Below are positions 5,917 to 6,026 of a stretch of 6,026 nucleotides of DNA, piece by piece. The position numbers and the translations under genes were made by a program. The notes under the pieces were generated by a model. That model was not told the DNA's origin, ran no database searches, and saw only the letters and a program-made list of their open reading frames with translations. The stretch is taken from contig DAIEHO010000223.1 of assembly GCA_027353565.1 (NCBI GenBank), forward strand, positions 1 through 6,026, given 5' to 3'. How positions within the stretch are numbered: the stretch's first letter is position 1; each line of letters opens with the position of its first letter. This DNA is from Propionibacteriaceae bacterium. Its GTDB lineage: Bacteria > Actinomycetota > Actinomycetes > Propionibacteriales > Propionibacteriaceae.

Positions 5917-5942
5917 TGAACATTTCCGGGCCCGGCGGCGTT
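5917..5942 (+). promoter_or_regulatory. ECF-sigma-like promoter for the gene at 5989
   Basis: TGAACA (5917-5922) is followed after exactly 16 bases by CGTT (5939-5942). This can also be read as GAAC-N18-GTT, the SigE/SigH/SigR style. The expected transcription start near 5950 gives a leader of about 40 bases. The spacer contains the 10-bp palindrome CCGGGCCCGG (5926-5935), which may be chance or a repressor site. Confidence 0.45.
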
Positions 5943-5988
5943 GTTGTGTGCGACGGCCTGCGCAGCGTGGCCGGCCGAGGAGGATGGG

Positions 5989-6026
5989 ATGCCGCTCGAC
6001 GACGACGCCATCGCGGCCATCTACCG
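5989..6026 (+). CDS. start of a gene cut by the window edge (possibly an ECF sigma factor)
   Basis: ATG at 5989 with GAGGAGG (5977-5983) 5 bases upstream gives a strong start. Only 12 complete codons are visible: MPLDDDAIAAIY, then the first two bases of a probable Arg codon. An earlier ATG at 5984 abuts the Shine-Dalgarno site and reads a Thr/Ser-rich, unlikely frame. The acidic start followed by a helix ending in IY is compatible with the N-terminus of ECF sigma factors, in which an (L/I)Y(R/D)EH-like segment is common. The ECF-like promoter upstream fits autoregulation. With so few residues the identity is a guess; the start itself is well supported. Confidence 0.7.
   Translation, partial: MPLDDDAIAAIY

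Overview
The window is very GC-rich, with strong G/C preference at third codon positions, GTG and ATG starts, and clear purine-rich Shine-Dalgarno sites. These traits, the Ala/Pro- or Ser-rich secreted proteins, and an actinobacterial-style secreted PGRP amidase point to a high-GC actinobacterium. A member of the Micrococcales or a relative is plausible, but that is inference. No rRNA, tRNA, CRISPR array, transposase or integrase was seen.

Layout. Positions 1-230 are a leader with no convincing gene. A small 85-residue protein (231-488, +) overlaps by 4 bases the start of a 424-residue soluble, probably all-helical protein (485-1759, +). The two form a translationally coupled pair of unknown function. 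A YbhB/YbcL-type PEBP protein (1773-2237, -) converges on them across only 13 bp, and a hairpin there contains both stop codons. The 237-bp gap 2238-2474 separates the PEBP gene from a divergently transcribed gene for a large secreted protein (2475-5078, +). That protein has a signal peptide, a beta-rich domain, a zinc PGRP/amidase_2 catalytic domain with its zinc ligands and catalytic Tyr intact, an LGFP-like region and three ~110-residue repeats. The 108-bp gap 5079-5186 holds two hairpins between it and a convergent lipoprotein gene (5187-5735, -) of the Yx(F/W/Y)xxD type. The last 253 bp before the next start form a divergent regulatory region, and a new gene begins at 5989 (+) and runs off the window.

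How the parts may work together. The amidase and the lipoprotein are both envelope proteins. The amidase would cut or remodel peptidoglycan; the lipoprotein is a surface protein of unknown role. The most suggestive unannotated signal is the divergent lipoprotein/5989 intergenic region. Two ECF-sigma-like promoters of the form TGAAC(C/A)-N16-CGT(C/T) face away from each other at similar distances from their starts. The ~88 bp between their -35 boxes is filled by 21-22-bp tandem repeats, each centred on a CGTACG palindrome. The small protein plus helical protein pair at 231-1759 is the other part without a recognised function. No complete new defence or mobile system is evident.
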